Source: Bryobacterales bacterium
GTDB lineage: Bacteria; Acidobacteriota; Terriglobia; Bryobacterales; UBA6623
Assembly: GCA_028819215.1 (NCBI GenBank)
Contig: JAPPMG010000042.1
Span: 1-64,000, forward strand
Length of the DNA stretch: 64,000 nucleotides
Reading direction: 5' to 3'
How positions within the stretch are numbered: position 1 is the stretch's first letter; each line of letters begins with the position of its first letter. The notes under the pieces are model-generated. The model did no database searches, had not been told where the DNA came from, and saw only the letters and a list, made by a program, of their open reading frames with translations. Positions 19,065 to 27,584 of the stretch are shown one piece after another. The translations under genes and the position numbers were made by a program.

Positions 19065-20387
19065 TCACTGATCCGCCGACCGCAGCAGCAGTTCCTCGAT
19101 CTCGGCCCGATCGTTCGGCACCGTTACGGGCGCGTTTCCGAAGGTCGACTGGATCGGCTCGTCCGAAGGGGTCTTCAACTGTCCGGAATGGTAGCGGTAC
19201 ACGTAGTCCGGATCCTTCAACAGGTGTCCGGTCAGGATCGCTGACACGTCTGCGTCCGGCTCGATGGTGCCGGCCCGAACCAGCTTGCGGATTCCGGCCA
19301 GCGTTGCCGCAGAGGCCGGCTCGGAGCCGATCCCGCAGCGGCCAATCACAGCTTTGGCGTCGGCGATTTCCTGTTCCGTGACAGACTCCACAACACCCGA
19401 CAGCTCCTTGACTTCAGACTCTGCCTTCCGCCAAGACACCGGGTCGCCGATGCGAATCGCGGTTGCCAGCGTTTCGGGCCTGCGCACAGCCCGGAGCACG
19501 CCGCCTTCGCGAAACAATCGCTCGAACGGGGCCGAGCCGGCGGCTTGCACCACGGCGACGCGCGGCAGGGAATCGATCAAGCCTGCGGCGTGCAGCTCGC
19601 GCAAGCCCTTCCCCAAAGCGCTGATGTTGCCCAAGTTGCCGCCGGGCAACACGATCCAGTCCGGCACCCGCCAGCCGCGCTGTTCGAGCATCTCGATCAC
19701 GATCGACTTCTGGCCCTCGATGCGGAACGGGTTCACCGAATTGAGCAAATAGATGCCCAGCTCGGCCGCAAGCTCCAAGACCAAGCCGAGGATCTGGTCA
19801 AAGTTGGCCTCCACTTGAATGGTGAGAGCTCCGTACTCCAATGCCTGCGCCAGCTTTCCGTAAGCGATGTTGCCCGCGGGCAGGAAGATCACTGCCTGCA
19901 TGCCGCTGGCCGCCGCATAAGCGGCGAGCGAAGCCGAAGTGTTGCCGGTCGAGACACAGGCCACGCGTCGCATGCCCAAGATCGCGGCCTGCGTCACCCC
20001 AGCGGTCATGCCGTTGTCCTTGAAGGACGCGGTCGGGTTGTAGCCCTGGTGTTTGAACTGCAAGCCCGCAAGCCCGGCATATTGCGCGGCTCGCGGGGCG
20101 TCGAACAGCGGCGTGTTGCCTTCCGGCAGGGTAACGATCCGGGCCGTGTCGGTGACGAACGGCAGCATCTCCCGGAAACGCCAGACTCCGCTCACGTCCA
20201 GCGGGGCCAGGCTGGTCCGCCGGCGCTGCCAGAGTGACTTCAGCTGCCGGGGATCGGCGTCGTCAAACGAGTTGACGACCTCTAGCAGGCTCCCGCAATC
20301 CCCGCAGGAATATACGATCTCGCTCAACCCGTACCGGCTGCCGCAAGTGGGGGAGAAGCACGACAAGTACGGGGCCACGGCAGGCAA
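19065..20387 (-). CDS. thrC: Threonine synthase
   Basis: 440 residues. An N-terminal zinc-ribbon-like segment has Cys10, Cys15, Cys28 and Cys31 (C-4-C-12-C-2-C). The PLP domain follows with Lys123 in SFKDNG, the CVSTGNTSASLAAYAA phosphate-region loop and LPGGNLGNISALGKG. It converts O-phosphohomoserine to threonine. The extended, zinc-finger N-terminus is typical of acidobacterial and other class II threonine synthases. Convergent with ilvD (51 bases apart), which places two amino-acid biosynthetic genes together. No other thr gene is in the window. Confidence 0.95.
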   Translation of the reverse strand: MPAVAPYLSCFSPTCGSRYGLSEIVYSCGDCGSLLEVVNSFDDADPRQLKSLWQRRRTSLAPLDVSGVWRFREMLPFVTDTARIVTLPEGNTPLFDAPRAAQYAGLAGLQFKHQGYNPTASFKDNGMTAGVTQAAILGMRRVACVSTGNTSASLAAYAAASGMQAVIFLPAGNIAYGKLAQALEYGALTIQVEANFDQILGLVLELAAELGIYLLNSVNPFRIEGQKSIVIEMLEQRGWRVPDWIVLPGGNLGNISALGKGLRELHAAGLIDSLPRVAVVQAAGSAPFERLFREGGVLRAVRRPETLATAIRIGDPVSWRKAESEVKELSGVVESVTEQEIADAKAVIGRCGIGSEPASAATLAGIRKLVRAGTIEPDADVSAILTGHLLKDPDYVYRYHSGQLKTPSDEPIQSTFGNAPVTVPNDRAEIEELLLRSADQ

Positions 20388-20547
20388 ATCTCATCGTATC
20401 AGCGCCCGATCCGAGATTTTGGCACCATGCTGCCGTTCAAACGCCCCCCGGAGCAGGGTGTTCCAACTTGGGCAGGGGTCGGCCAAGAAGAGCGTCGACG
20501 CGATCGACGTTGCCGCGCACGGCGCTCTTGCGCCAGAATCGTATCCG

Positions 20548-21912
20548 ATGCTATTCCGCCTCGCACTCTCGACCATGTTCATCTCGGCGTGGGCTGCGCA
20601 AGTGCGCGCCGAGCCCAATATCGTGCTGATCCTCGCCGACGACATGAGCTGGGTGGGCACTTCGGTGCTGATCGACCCGGCCAGATCGAATTCGAAGTCC
20701 GACTACCACAGCACGCCTGCGCTCGAGCGTCTAGCCGGCGAGGGCATGCGCTTCACAGACGCCTACGCGCCCCATCCAAACTGCTCGCCCACGCGCCTGG
20801 CAATCCAAACGGGCAAGACGCCGACCCAGCTCGGCATGACCGACATCATCAACCGCAACAGCGGTCCGTTCTACGAGGGGCTGCCCATGGTGCCGCCGCA
20901 GCACATCGACCACATACCCCACGCCGAGGTCACGATCGCCGAACTGATCAAGCGGCACCGCCCCGGCTATGTCACCGCACACTTTGGCAAATGGCATCTG
21001 GGAGGCGGCGGCCCGGGCCAGCACGGCTACGACCAGCACAGCGGCACGACGTCCAATCGCGAAGGCGGCTCGCCCGCCCCCGATCCCAAGCGCACCGTAA
21101 GCGTCACCACTCGGGCCGTGGACTTCCTGCGTCACCGCAGCGACGCGGGAGAGCCGTTCTTCCTGCAGGTGTCCTACTACGCGGTGCATCTGGGCATCTT
21201 TGCCTTTGACGAGACAATCGCGGAGTTCGAGGCCAAGCCCAAGGGCCGGCGGCACAACCATGCCGGTCACGCGGCAATGACCCATGAGCTGGACATCGGC
21301 GTCGGGCGGATTCTGGACGCGCTGGACCGACTCGAGCTTGCGGACAACACCTACGTGATCTTCACCTCCGACAACGGCTCGTACCACGACGCGGGCCAGA
21401 CGCGGGTGTCTAGCAACGCTCCGTTGCGCGGCCAGAAGGCGTCAACGTGGGAGGGCGGGATCCGCGTGCCGCTGCTGGTCAGAGGACCGGGGATTGCAGC
21501 TGGCAGCGTGAGTCGGGTGCCGGTGACCGGCACAGACCTCTTCCCTACGATCGCAGACATGGTGCAGGTCCAAGCCGAGCTGTCACCGCTCATCGAGGGG
21601 GCCAGCCTGCGAAGCCTGCTGTCAAACGAAGGCAATGGTTCGCTCTCGCGCCGGTTCGACAGCTTGGTCTGGCACTTCCCGCATTACCAAGTGCAGAAGG
21701 GCACCACGCCAATGTCGTCGATTCGCGCGGGCGATTGGAAGCTGGTCAGGCTGTACGAAACCGGCGAGACGTTCTTGTACAACCTCAGCGAAGACATTGG
21801 CGAGACCCAGGACCTTAGCGCCGACAAGCCGGAGAGGGCGCGGGAACTGACGGCAAGATTGGACCGCTACCTGGCGGAGGTGGACGCGCCGATGGCGCGG
21901 CATCGCAAGTGA
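20548..21912 (+). CDS. Secreted S1-family sulfatase
   Basis: 454 residues from ATG 20548; frames further upstream lack a signal peptide. The N-terminal signal (about 1-21, ending VRAEP) is followed by NIVLILADDMSW (two calcium-binding Asp) and the formylglycine motif CSPTR with Cys79. FGKWHLG, TSDNG and VPLLVRGPGI follow. Cys79 must be oxidised to formylglycine by a partner not seen in this window. The enzyme should hydrolyse sulfate esters of glycans or small molecules in the periplasm. The stop overlaps the GTG start of the multihaem gene by four bases, so the two are probably co-translated. Confidence 0.93.
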   Translation: MLFRLALSTMFISAWAAQVRAEPNIVLILADDMSWVGTSVLIDPARSNSKSDYHSTPALERLAGEGMRFTDAYAPHPNCSPTRLAIQTGKTPTQLGMTDIINRNSGPFYEGLPMVPPQHIDHIPHAEVTIAELIKRHRPGYVTAHFGKWHLGGGGPGQHGYDQHSGTTSNREGGSPAPDPKRTVSVTTRAVDFLRHRSDAGEPFFLQVSYYAVHLGIFAFDETIAEFEAKPKGRRHNHAGHAAMTHELDIGVGRILDALDRLELADNTYVIFTSDNGSYHDAGQTRVSSNAPLRGQKASTWEGGIRVPLLVRGPGIAAGSVSRVPVTGTDLFPTIADMVQVQAELSPLIEGASLRSLLSNEGNGSLSRRFDSLVWHFPHYQVQKGTTPMSSIRAGDWKLVRLYETGETFLYNLSEDIGETQDLSADKPERARELTARLDRYLAEVDAPMARHRK

Positions 21913-24074
21913 CGGGTCGATTCATCAAACCGGCGATACAGGGGCGCCCGCCGCATCTGCATCGGTTTGCTCTGCTGGCGGCTGCTTCGTGGATCCTGAG
22001 CGGTGCGGCGATCCCAGCTCGCGGGCAAGATCTCGACATTGTCCTGTACGCGGGAGATCCCGCCAAGCCGGCCATGATCGACAAGATCGAAGACGCCGAA
22101 GAGCGCGAGGCGTTCGTAGCGTTGAAGGCAGTGCAAGATCCGGGCCGCAAGCGAGAGCTGGCCGAAGAGTTCTTGCGGAAGTATCCGCAATCATGGCTGA
22201 CAAGCTTCGCGCACGCGATGGCGGCCAAAGCGTGCGTGGCCTTGGACGACCTGCAGGCGGGACTGGTCCACGGCAAGCGGTCCCTCGAAATCCTGCCCGA
22301 GAACGGATCGCTGCTGGTCACTGTGGCCAATGTGCAGGTGCATGGGGGTCTGCTCGACGAGGCCGAAGTCAGCGCGACCGACGCCCTGGAGCATCTGCGA
22401 CGCTTCCAGCATGCTTCCATTTACTCGAAAGCCGAATGGGCGCGCATCCGGCAGGAATTGCAGGGATCGGCGCATTTCGTGCTCGGCCGAGTGGCGGCGA
22501 CCCGGGGCTTGCGGTCGACCGGGCAGCAGCGGGCGGAGCAACTCACCGTCGCGCAGCGCTCGCTCCGCTCCGCGGTCAGCTTGAACAGCTCCGATGGCAT
22601 CGCCACGCTGTTGCTGGGCATTGTCGAATACGAGCTCGGCAACAGGGACTCCGCCCTCTCGAGTATTGCCGAGGCCGCGCGATCCCCGGGGCCGGCCCAG
22701 TCTAGGGCGCTGGCCAAGTTGCGAGAGATACAGCAGTCCGAAGGCCGTGCGACCCAGTCGTTCGACGAGTTCCTGGCCGGCATTCGCCGGCTGCGGATCG
22801 ATCCGCGTTGGAACCAAGAGATTCCAGAGCCGATCCGCGACGGCTCGGGAACATATGCGGGCAGCGGGGCCTGCGCTGCGTGCCACCAAGAGGTGACGGA
22901 GGCCTGGTCCGGCACTGGAATGGCCAAGATGTTCCGCACATATGCTCCCGAGAACGTCATCGGAGACTTTTCCGAGAACAACGAGTTCCGTGACGCCACC
23001 GGCGAGCTCCTCGCGCGGATGCTGATCGAGGACGGCCGCCACTACTTCGAACTGCCCGCCGGCTCAGGCTCGCAACGCTTCCGCGTCGACTACACGATCG
23101 GCTCGAAATGGCAGCAGGCGTACGCGACGCGGCTGCCGAGCGGCCGCATTCACGTCGTGCCGATCCAGTACAACCAGCTGCACGGCAAGTGGGTGAATTT
23201 CTGGGAGATCTTGGACGACGGGTCGTCAGAGCGCTCCAAGGTGCGGAACTTTCATCAGATGAAGGTTTCGACCAGCTACCAAGTCCACTGCTCGGCGTGT
23301 CACACCAGCCAAGTGCAGGCGGAAGGAGCGGTGATCGCTCCCGAGCGCATGACGTTCCGGGAGACCGGCGTGAACTGCGAGATGTGCCATGGCCCTTCCC
23401 AGGCGCACGTCGACGCGATGCAACAGGGACGCGAGGTGTCGGCTGTCGCGAACGAACCGCCGCTGCGCTTTCAGGACCTGGACCACCGGACCTATGTCGC
23501 GGCGTGCGCACAGTGCCACATGCAGTCAGGGGTCATCCAGCCCGGCGCCCGCGGCGAGCTCAACTACTCGGGCCGGCAGGTTGCTTTCATCAACGAAGTC
23601 TTGCAGCGCCCCTACGAGGAATACTCGCGCAGCGCGTTCTACAAGGACGGCCGATTTCGCGAAACCACGTTCATCGTGGAGGCCTTCATGCGCACCCAGT
23701 GCTTCCGGCAGGGGCAAGCACACTGCGGCCACTGCCACGATCCTCATCCCGCCGACAGCCGGACCAACCCCACCTCGCTGAAGTTCCGCGCCGACCGGGA
23801 CCAGATGTGCCTGCAGTGCCACCAGACGATGGCCGATAACGTCGAGTCCCATACCCGCCACGCAGCGGACTCGGAAGCCAGCCGCTGCGCAGCCTGCCAC
23901 ATGCCAGCGATCATGAACAGCATGATGTTCATGGCGGGGACACACCGCATCGACGATATCCCCAACGCCGCGATGACGGAGAAATTCGGCCGCTCGGACA
24001 GCCCGAATGCCTGCCTTGCGTGCCACGCCGAGGAGTCGAACGCCTGGCTGGCAAGCGAGCTCTCGAACTGGTAG
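21909..24074 (+). CDS. Secreted TPR-octahaem cytochrome c
   Basis: 721 residues from GTG 21909, which overlaps the sulfatase stop (GTGA). A signal peptide (about 1-39) leads to helical TPR-like repeats to about residue 300. The C-terminal half holds eight CXXCH sites, at residues 322, 461, 490, 533, 606, 634, 660 and 702. The style resembles cytochrome c554/PF13435 proteins of acidobacteria, planctomycetes and myxobacteria. It should be a periplasmic electron-transfer protein, with haems attached by a c-maturation system not in the window. The TPR part may bind a partner. Co-translation with a sulfatase is odd and unexplained. No catalytic residue for a specific reductase is identified. Confidence 0.9.
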   Translation: MTGRFIKPAIQGRPPHLHRFALLAAASWILSGAAIPARGQDLDIVLYAGDPAKPAMIDKIEDAEEREAFVALKAVQDPGRKRELAEEFLRKYPQSWLTSFAHAMAAKACVALDDLQAGLVHGKRSLEILPENGSLLVTVANVQVHGGLLDEAEVSATDALEHLRRFQHASIYSKAEWARIRQELQGSAHFVLGRVAATRGLRSTGQQRAEQLTVAQRSLRSAVSLNSSDGIATLLLGIVEYELGNRDSALSSIAEAARSPGPAQSRALAKLREIQQSEGRATQSFDEFLAGIRRLRIDPRWNQEIPEPIRDGSGTYAGSGACAACHQEVTEAWSGTGMAKMFRTYAPENVIGDFSENNEFRDATGELLARMLIEDGRHYFELPAGSGSQRFRVDYTIGSKWQQAYATRLPSGRIHVVPIQYNQLHGKWVNFWEILDDGSSERSKVRNFHQMKVSTSYQVHCSACHTSQVQAEGAVIAPERMTFRETGVNCEMCHGPSQAHVDAMQQGREVSAVANEPPLRFQDLDHRTYVAACAQCHMQSGVIQPGARGELNYSGRQVAFINEVLQRPYEEYSRSAFYKDGRFRETTFIVEAFMRTQCFRQGQAHCGHCHDPHPADSRTNPTSLKFRADRDQMCLQCHQTMADNVESHTRHAADSEASRCAACHMPAIMNSMMFMAGTHRIDDIPNAAMTEKFGRSDSPNACLACHAEESNAWLASELSNW

Positions 24075-24259
24075 CGGCCTTGAACGGCGCGCCCAGCGTC
24101 TCGCCGTTGAGCTTGTCGGGCCGGTTGACGGGAAGGGCCGCCAAGCTGTCTGTGCGATCTACCAGAATATTGGCGTAAGAGCCCATGGGCTCCCGCACAC
24201 TTCTGGTCTCACGGGCCGATCTAGCTGCGGTACGAGACTGGCAGCCGAACAGCGCCGCG

Positions 24260-25252
24260 CTATTGGGAAATCTCTTCGATCTCCCGCGGGATGGCGGGAA
24301 CGAACAATACTCGCGAGCGATCGCCCACTTCGACGACCTTCAGCGGCGAGGACGTGTCGTCCGTCAGCAAGAAGGTGCTTCCCCCGGCTAGAGGAGCCAG
24401 CGCCTTCGGCGCGCAAGCGCAGGGCGTAAACTGCGCGACGCCCCCGCCCAGCGGGACTGACGCAACTCCGCCAGAAACAGCCGCCGCGACGAAGCGCCCA
24501 TCAGCTGTCACCTGGACCGCGAAAGGATTCTCGACGAAATCGTTGACTGTAGCCACTGACGAGGCCTGCCACCAGCCGGAGTCCGAACGCAGCAGCAACA
24601 CTTCGTTGGCACCGGCATCGGCGGCCACGGCATCGTCGCTGCCAGAGAAGAACGCCAAGCCGCCCAAGCTTTCGATGCCACCTACGCGCTGCGGCAGCTG
24701 ATCCGGTTTCAGCATGTACAGCGCCCCGCCGGCTTCACCCATCGAAGCGGCCAGCACGGTGCCGGAATCGCTAAGGGCGAATCCCTTCCAGCCTCCGATG
24801 CTCTCGAGGCTGTCGACCTCGTCGCCCAGCTGCGGCCTGCCATCCAAGACTTCGAGCAGCTGCAGGCGTCCGGTGGCACTTGAATACAGGGCGGCGCGCC
24901 GGCCGCTCGGACTGAACATCGCCCGGTCCGCGGCCATGGCGCCTTCAAGAGGGCTAGCCGAGGGCAGTGCGACAGCGAGGTTGACCCACATCATGCGACC
25001 TTGGTCGTCTTGGACGATCGCCGACTTCTGGTCCGGTGCGAGAACGGCCTGCATGATCGGGAAGCCGAGATCGATGGGAGCGCTCAAGCTGGAAGCGCCG
25101 GGAAACCCGTCCATGCGGCGAAGCTCGCCCGTCTCCGGATCGAACACGTAGCCCAGCACGGGGGCGTCGAGCGAGAAAGTGCTCGCAACGGACAACGTGG
25201 GAACAAGCAGGATCAGGGCAGCCAGCACGAGGCGGCCGAAACTAGATTTCAT
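24260..25252 (-). CDS. Exported beta-propeller-like hypothetical protein
   Basis: 330 residues with a signal peptide (about 1-24, VASTF). Sequence repeats of the type GYVFDPETGELRRM, VLAPDQKSAIV, MFSPSGRRAALYSS, LSDSGTVLAAS and VQVTADGRFVAAAVSG have the spacing of a beta-propeller. There are no catalytic residues I recognise. The protein is probably periplasmic. It is divergent from mqnA; a structured intergenic stretch (25261-25300) lies just upstream of its start. The function is unknown. Confidence 0.75.
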   Translation of the reverse strand: MKSSFGRLVLAALILLVPTLSVASTFSLDAPVLGYVFDPETGELRRMDGFPGASSLSAPIDLGFPIMQAVLAPDQKSAIVQDDQGRMMWVNLAVALPSASPLEGAMAADRAMFSPSGRRAALYSSATGRLQLLEVLDGRPQLGDEVDSLESIGGWKGFALSDSGTVLAASMGEAGGALYMLKPDQLPQRVGGIESLGGLAFFSGSDDAVAADAGANEVLLLRSDSGWWQASSVATVNDFVENPFAVQVTADGRFVAAAVSGGVASVPLGGGVAQFTPCACAPKALAPLAGGSTFLLTDDTSSPLKVVEVGDRSRVLFVPAIPREIEEISQ

Positions 25253-25260
25253 GACAGAAC

Positions 25261-25375
25261 TAACCTTACTTACAATGGCGAAAGCAACCCTTGTAGGTTA
25301 CCTGAGTGCGCGCGGCAGTGCTTGACGGCCCCATTGAGGGACGCACCATGGGCCGATCGCTTCTCTCAATCGGCC
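25261..25375 (+). promoter_or_regulatory. Candidate structured leader upstream of mqnA
   Basis: Two inverted-repeat elements occur. First, TAACC (25261-25265) with GGTTA (25296-25300), plus TACAA (25271-25275) with TTGTA (25291-25295), gives a bulged stem with a GC-rich tip. Second, GGCCGAT (25351-25357) pairs perfectly with ATCGGCC (25369-25375), three bases before the ATG of mqnA. The second hairpin could hide the initiation region. No known riboswitch class was recognised, so this remains a structural hypothesis. Confidence 0.35.
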
Positions 25376-25378
25376 GTC

Positions 25379-26212
25379 ATGCCAGCTACGCCACGAGTCT
25401 GTGCGGTGAGTTATCTCAACACCGCGCCCTTGGCGTGGGGGCTAGCTCACGGTCCACAACGGGGGCTGGTTGAGCTGGAGTTCGCAACACCCGCCGACTG
25501 CGCCGAGAAGTTGCGCTGCGGCGATGTCGATGCAGCGTTGGTCCCGACGATCGAGTTGGCGCGGCAGCCCGACCTAGCGGTCGTGCCGCGAGGCTGCATC
25601 GCCTGCGACGGAGCGGTCCGCAGCATTCTGCTGGTCTGTAAGAAGCAGTTCGACGATGTCGAGTCGATTGCGATCGACCAGGGATCCCGGACCTCGGTGG
25701 TCTTGGCCCAGATCTTGGCGCTCGAACTTCACGGCACGAGGCCTGCGGTCCGCCCTCATGCGCCGCAACTCGACCAGATGCTGCAAGCCGCGGACGCCGC
25801 CCTGATCATCGGAGACCCGGCCCTGAGGCTCGACCCCAAAATGCTCGAATGGCGCGGCCAGCCGGTACACGTCTACGATCTCGGGGCGGAATGGAAGGCG
25901 CTGACCGGTCTTCCGATGGTGTTCGCAGTCTGGGCCGCCAATCCGATGGACGACCCGGCCCCGCTGGTGGCCGCACTGACAGGGTCGGCCGCCTACGGCC
26001 TTGGCCGGATCGAGGAGATCGTGCTAGCCGAGAGCAGCCGGCTGGGATTCGAAGCAGACTTCCTCCGGAAATACCTTACGCACGACATTCGCTACGAACT
26101 CGCTGCTGCCGAACGCGAGGCAATGGATACGTACCTGCGGATGGCGACCAGGCAAGGATTGGTGAAGGCACCAAGGGCAATCGGCTACCTGTCCGACTTC
26201 GAGCCAGCCTAA
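25379..26212 (+). CDS. mqnA: Chorismate dehydratase, futalosine pathway of menaquinone
   Basis: 277 residues from ATG 25379. The N-terminal SYLNTAPLAWGL motif and the periplasmic-binding-like fold (VDAALVPTIELAR, AIDQGSRTSVVLAQILA, ALIIGDPALRL) identify MqnA. It converts chorismate to 3-enolpyruvylbenzoate, the first step of the futalosine route to menaquinone. DLGAEWKALTGLPMVFAVWA is another family block. mqnC lies 154 bases downstream. mqnE, mqnB and mqnD are not in the window. A hairpin directly precedes the start. It is a cytoplasmic enzyme. Confidence 0.93.
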   Translation: MPATPRVCAVSYLNTAPLAWGLAHGPQRGLVELEFATPADCAEKLRCGDVDAALVPTIELARQPDLAVVPRGCIACDGAVRSILLVCKKQFDDVESIAIDQGSRTSVVLAQILALELHGTRPAVRPHAPQLDQMLQAADAALIIGDPALRLDPKMLEWRGQPVHVYDLGAEWKALTGLPMVFAVWAANPMDDPAPLVAALTGSAAYGLGRIEEIVLAESSRLGFEADFLRKYLTHDIRYELAAAEREAMDTYLRMATRQGLVKAPRAIGYLSDFEPA

Positions 26213-26273
26213 GGGTTCGGCACGGGGGCTGTAGGGATGTCGCGTCGGGGCCAGAAAACAGCCGGCGGCGGAG

Positions 26274-26366
26274 TATTATGGACTTGATCGAAACGGTCCG
26301 CGGCACCTGTGGGTCTCGGACCTTCTGTGGCGCTTCAGCGCCCTGTGCGGACCGCGAGCAGAGACA
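26274..26366 (+). ncRNA. Candidate three-way-junction leader RNA of mqnC
   Basis: A TATTAT (26274-26279) looks like a -10 box, so transcripts could begin near 26286. Directly after it, CGGTCCGC (26294-26301) pairs with GCGGACCG (26347-26354), enclosing two hairpins: GGTC/GACC (26312-26315/26319-26322, loop TCG) and GGCGC/GCGCC (26329-26333/26338-26342, loop TTCA). The closing stem ends 12 bases before the mqnC ATG. This is a candidate cis-regulatory RNA read by eye. No known class was recognised and no conservation could be tested. Confidence 0.35.
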
Positions 26367-27401
26367 ATGATGACCAACGACCAGGCTCGCGAGTCTTTCA
26401 GGAGTGACGACCTGATCGGGCTCGGAATGGAGGCAGACGCCTTCCGCGAGAAGCTACACCCGCACGGCATTGCCAGCTACATCATCGACCGCAACATCAA
26501 TCACACCAACGAATGCACCGAATACTGCAGCTTCTGCGCCTTCTACCGGCCAATGGGCCATTCCGAGGGCTACGTGCTGCCGTTCGAGACGATCGCGGCC
26601 AAGATCCAAGAGACGGTGGATTGCGGGGGAACCGGCGTGCTCATGCAGGGCGGCGTGAATCCAAACCTCGCAATCGACTACTTCGAGGACCTGTTCAGCC
26701 GCCTCAAGCAGCGGTTCCCGGAGGTCCAGCTGCACTGCCTCTCGGCGCCCGAAATCCTCTGCATCGCCGAAGTGAGCGGCCTCACCATCAGGGACACCCT
26801 GATGCGCCTGCAAGACTCCGGCATGGACTCCATGCCCGGAGCCGGCGCGGAAATCCTCGACGATGAGGTGCGGCACCGCATTGCCCGGCTCAAGTGCACC
26901 ACCGAGGACTGGATCACGGTTCACCGCACCGCGCACCAGATCGGAATGAACACGACCGCAACCATGATGTTCGGCTGCGGCGAGACCATCGAGCATCGAG
27001 TCGCCCACCTCGAGACTTTGCGGCAGCTGCAGGACGAGACGGGCGGCTTCACGGCGTTCATTCCGTGGCCGTTCCAGCCAGAAAACACAGCCTTGGGCAA
27101 GAAGGTTCCCGAAGAGGCGACCGCTTGCGAGTTCCTGCAAACGCTGGCGATCTCGCGGCTTTACCTGCACAACATCCTGAACGTCCAGACTTCCTGGGTC
27201 ACCCAAGGGCTCAAGGTGTGCCAGCTCGGGCTGCGCTTCGGCGGCAACGACGTGGGCAGCGTGATGCTAGAGGAGAACGTCGTGCGCCAAGCGGGCGCGA
27301 GCCACTCGGCCACGGAAGAAGACTTGCGGCGGATGATCCGTGAAGCGGGGTTTATTCCCAAGCAGCGCGACACCCTGTACCGAACTTACTTCCTGAATTG
27401 A
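26367..27401 (+). CDS. mqnC: Cyclic dehypoxanthinyl futalosine synthase (radical SAM)
   Basis: 344 residues, normal length. The radical SAM cluster motif CTEYCSFC has Cys50, Cys54 and Cys57. Further family blocks are NHTNECTEYCSFCAFYR, LMQGGVNPNL, CGGTGVLMQ and SMPGAGAEILDDEVR. It cyclises dehypoxanthine futalosine in menaquinone biosynthesis. It is downstream of mqnA on the same strand. A structured intergenic leader (26274-26366) may separately control it. The protein is cytosolic and oxygen-sensitive by nature of its iron-sulfur cluster. Confidence is high because MqnC and MqnA occur together. Confidence 0.94.
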   Translation: MMTNDQARESFRSDDLIGLGMEADAFREKLHPHGIASYIIDRNINHTNECTEYCSFCAFYRPMGHSEGYVLPFETIAAKIQETVDCGGTGVLMQGGVNPNLAIDYFEDLFSRLKQRFPEVQLHCLSAPEILCIAEVSGLTIRDTLMRLQDSGMDSMPGAGAEILDDEVRHRIARLKCTTEDWITVHRTAHQIGMNTTATMMFGCGETIEHRVAHLETLRQLQDETGGFTAFIPWPFQPENTALGKKVPEEATACEFLQTLAISRLYLHNILNVQTSWVTQGLKVCQLGLRFGGNDVGSVMLEENVVRQAGASHSATEEDLRRMIREAGFIPKQRDTLYRTYFLN

Positions 27402-27584
27402 TCGGAACGCACGGGCAGCGCGGGCGAGGGGCGCTGCGGCCAAGCCGCACACTGCCGCGGACCTAGGGGCAACTCGCCGTTGCTTGACAGTCTCCAGCAG
27501 CCCGGTCAGCGCGTCGGGTCGAGTCGTGACGCGGATGGTCGCGGCTGGGCAGTCTTGTGGCTGGCGCTCCGAGAGCGAGGGAAT

